DNA of 6,404 nucleotides, from positions 1-6,404 of the forward strand of contig NZ_CAMPHI010000095.1 of assembly GCF_946885955.1 (NCBI RefSeq). Reading direction: 5' to 3'. The notes below the pieces were generated by a model. The model had not been told where the DNA came from and did no database searches. It saw nothing but the letters and a program-made list of their open reading frames with translations. Both the position numbers and the translations under genes were made by a program. This DNA comes from an uncultured Pseudomonas sp. (GTDB taxonomy: Bacteria; Pseudomonadota; Gammaproteobacteria; Pseudomonadales; Pseudomonadaceae). Each line of letters begins with the position of its first letter. The first letter of the stretch is position 1. Of the stretch, positions 6,369-6,404 are shown one piece after another.

Positions 6369-6404
6369 ATGCCGACGCCCCCGCCCATCAGCCTATGGAT
6401 GGAC
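6369..6404 (+). CDS. Start of a divergent gene, truncated by the window edge
   Basis: An ATG with a properly spaced CAGGA opens a frame that stays open for 12 codons to the end of the window and reads MPTPPPISLWMD. Too little is visible for a firm assignment. The SLWMD element resembles the N-terminus of some FAD-dependent oxidoreductases of the DadA type in Pseudomonas, in which a GxGxxG dinucleotide-binding loop follows within about 30 residues; this is a recollection of family pattern and a weak guess. The gene is transcribed away from the DUF1302 operon and shares the 263-base region 6106-6368 with it, so the two may be co-regulated. Confidence 0.45.
   Translation, partial: MPTPPPISLWMD

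Noticed and set aside
1..6404. CRISPR array, tRNA, rRNA, insertion sequence or phage attachment site
   Set aside because: No regularly spaced repeats, cloverleaf, transposase gene or terminal inverted repeats were found on either strand.

Overview
The window is GC-rich and its genes are packed on the minus strand. Codon use strongly favours G or C in the third position, and the first 200 bases hold short dispersed repeats of the CCCGGATTGC / GTAGCCCGGAT type. Together with the gene content (a MalT-like LuxR regulator beside a DUF1302/DUF1329 pair), this points to Pseudomonas or a close relative. The species cannot be fixed from the sequence.

Layout from left to right. Positions 1-245 carry no gene; they hold a cluster of REP-like repeats and small hairpins beyond the 3' end of the first gene. 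Positions 246-2780 (minus) encode an 844-residue regulator with an N-terminal P-loop ATPase, a helical TPR-like middle and a C-terminal LuxR-type helix-turn-helix. A 159-base gap follows, containing a textbook rho-independent terminator (2880-2907, minus) that ends the next transcription unit. Positions 2940-4313 (minus) encode a secreted DUF1329 protein, and 4339-6105 (minus) encode a DUF1302 outer-membrane beta-barrel protein. These two genes are 25 bases apart, both have good ribosome-binding sites, and they form one operon transcribed in the order DUF1302 then DUF1329. The leader at 6106-6368 holds a weak sigma-70-like promoter with two 9-base direct repeats just upstream of it, and a perfect 10-base-pair inverted repeat. 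At 6369 a divergent plus-strand gene appears to begin and runs off the window after 12 codons.

How the parts may work together (inference): the barrel and the periplasmic DUF1329 protein look like the envelope part of an uncharacterised system that moves or modifies a hydrophobic substrate. The MalT-like protein, encoded just beyond the operon terminator, is the natural candidate for its effector-responsive activator, and the direct repeats upstream of the operon are candidate binding sites. The cytoplasmic or inner-membrane partners often reported near DUF1302/DUF1329 pairs (YCF48-like and MMPL/RND proteins) are not in this window, and the terminator shows they are not co-transcribed downstream.
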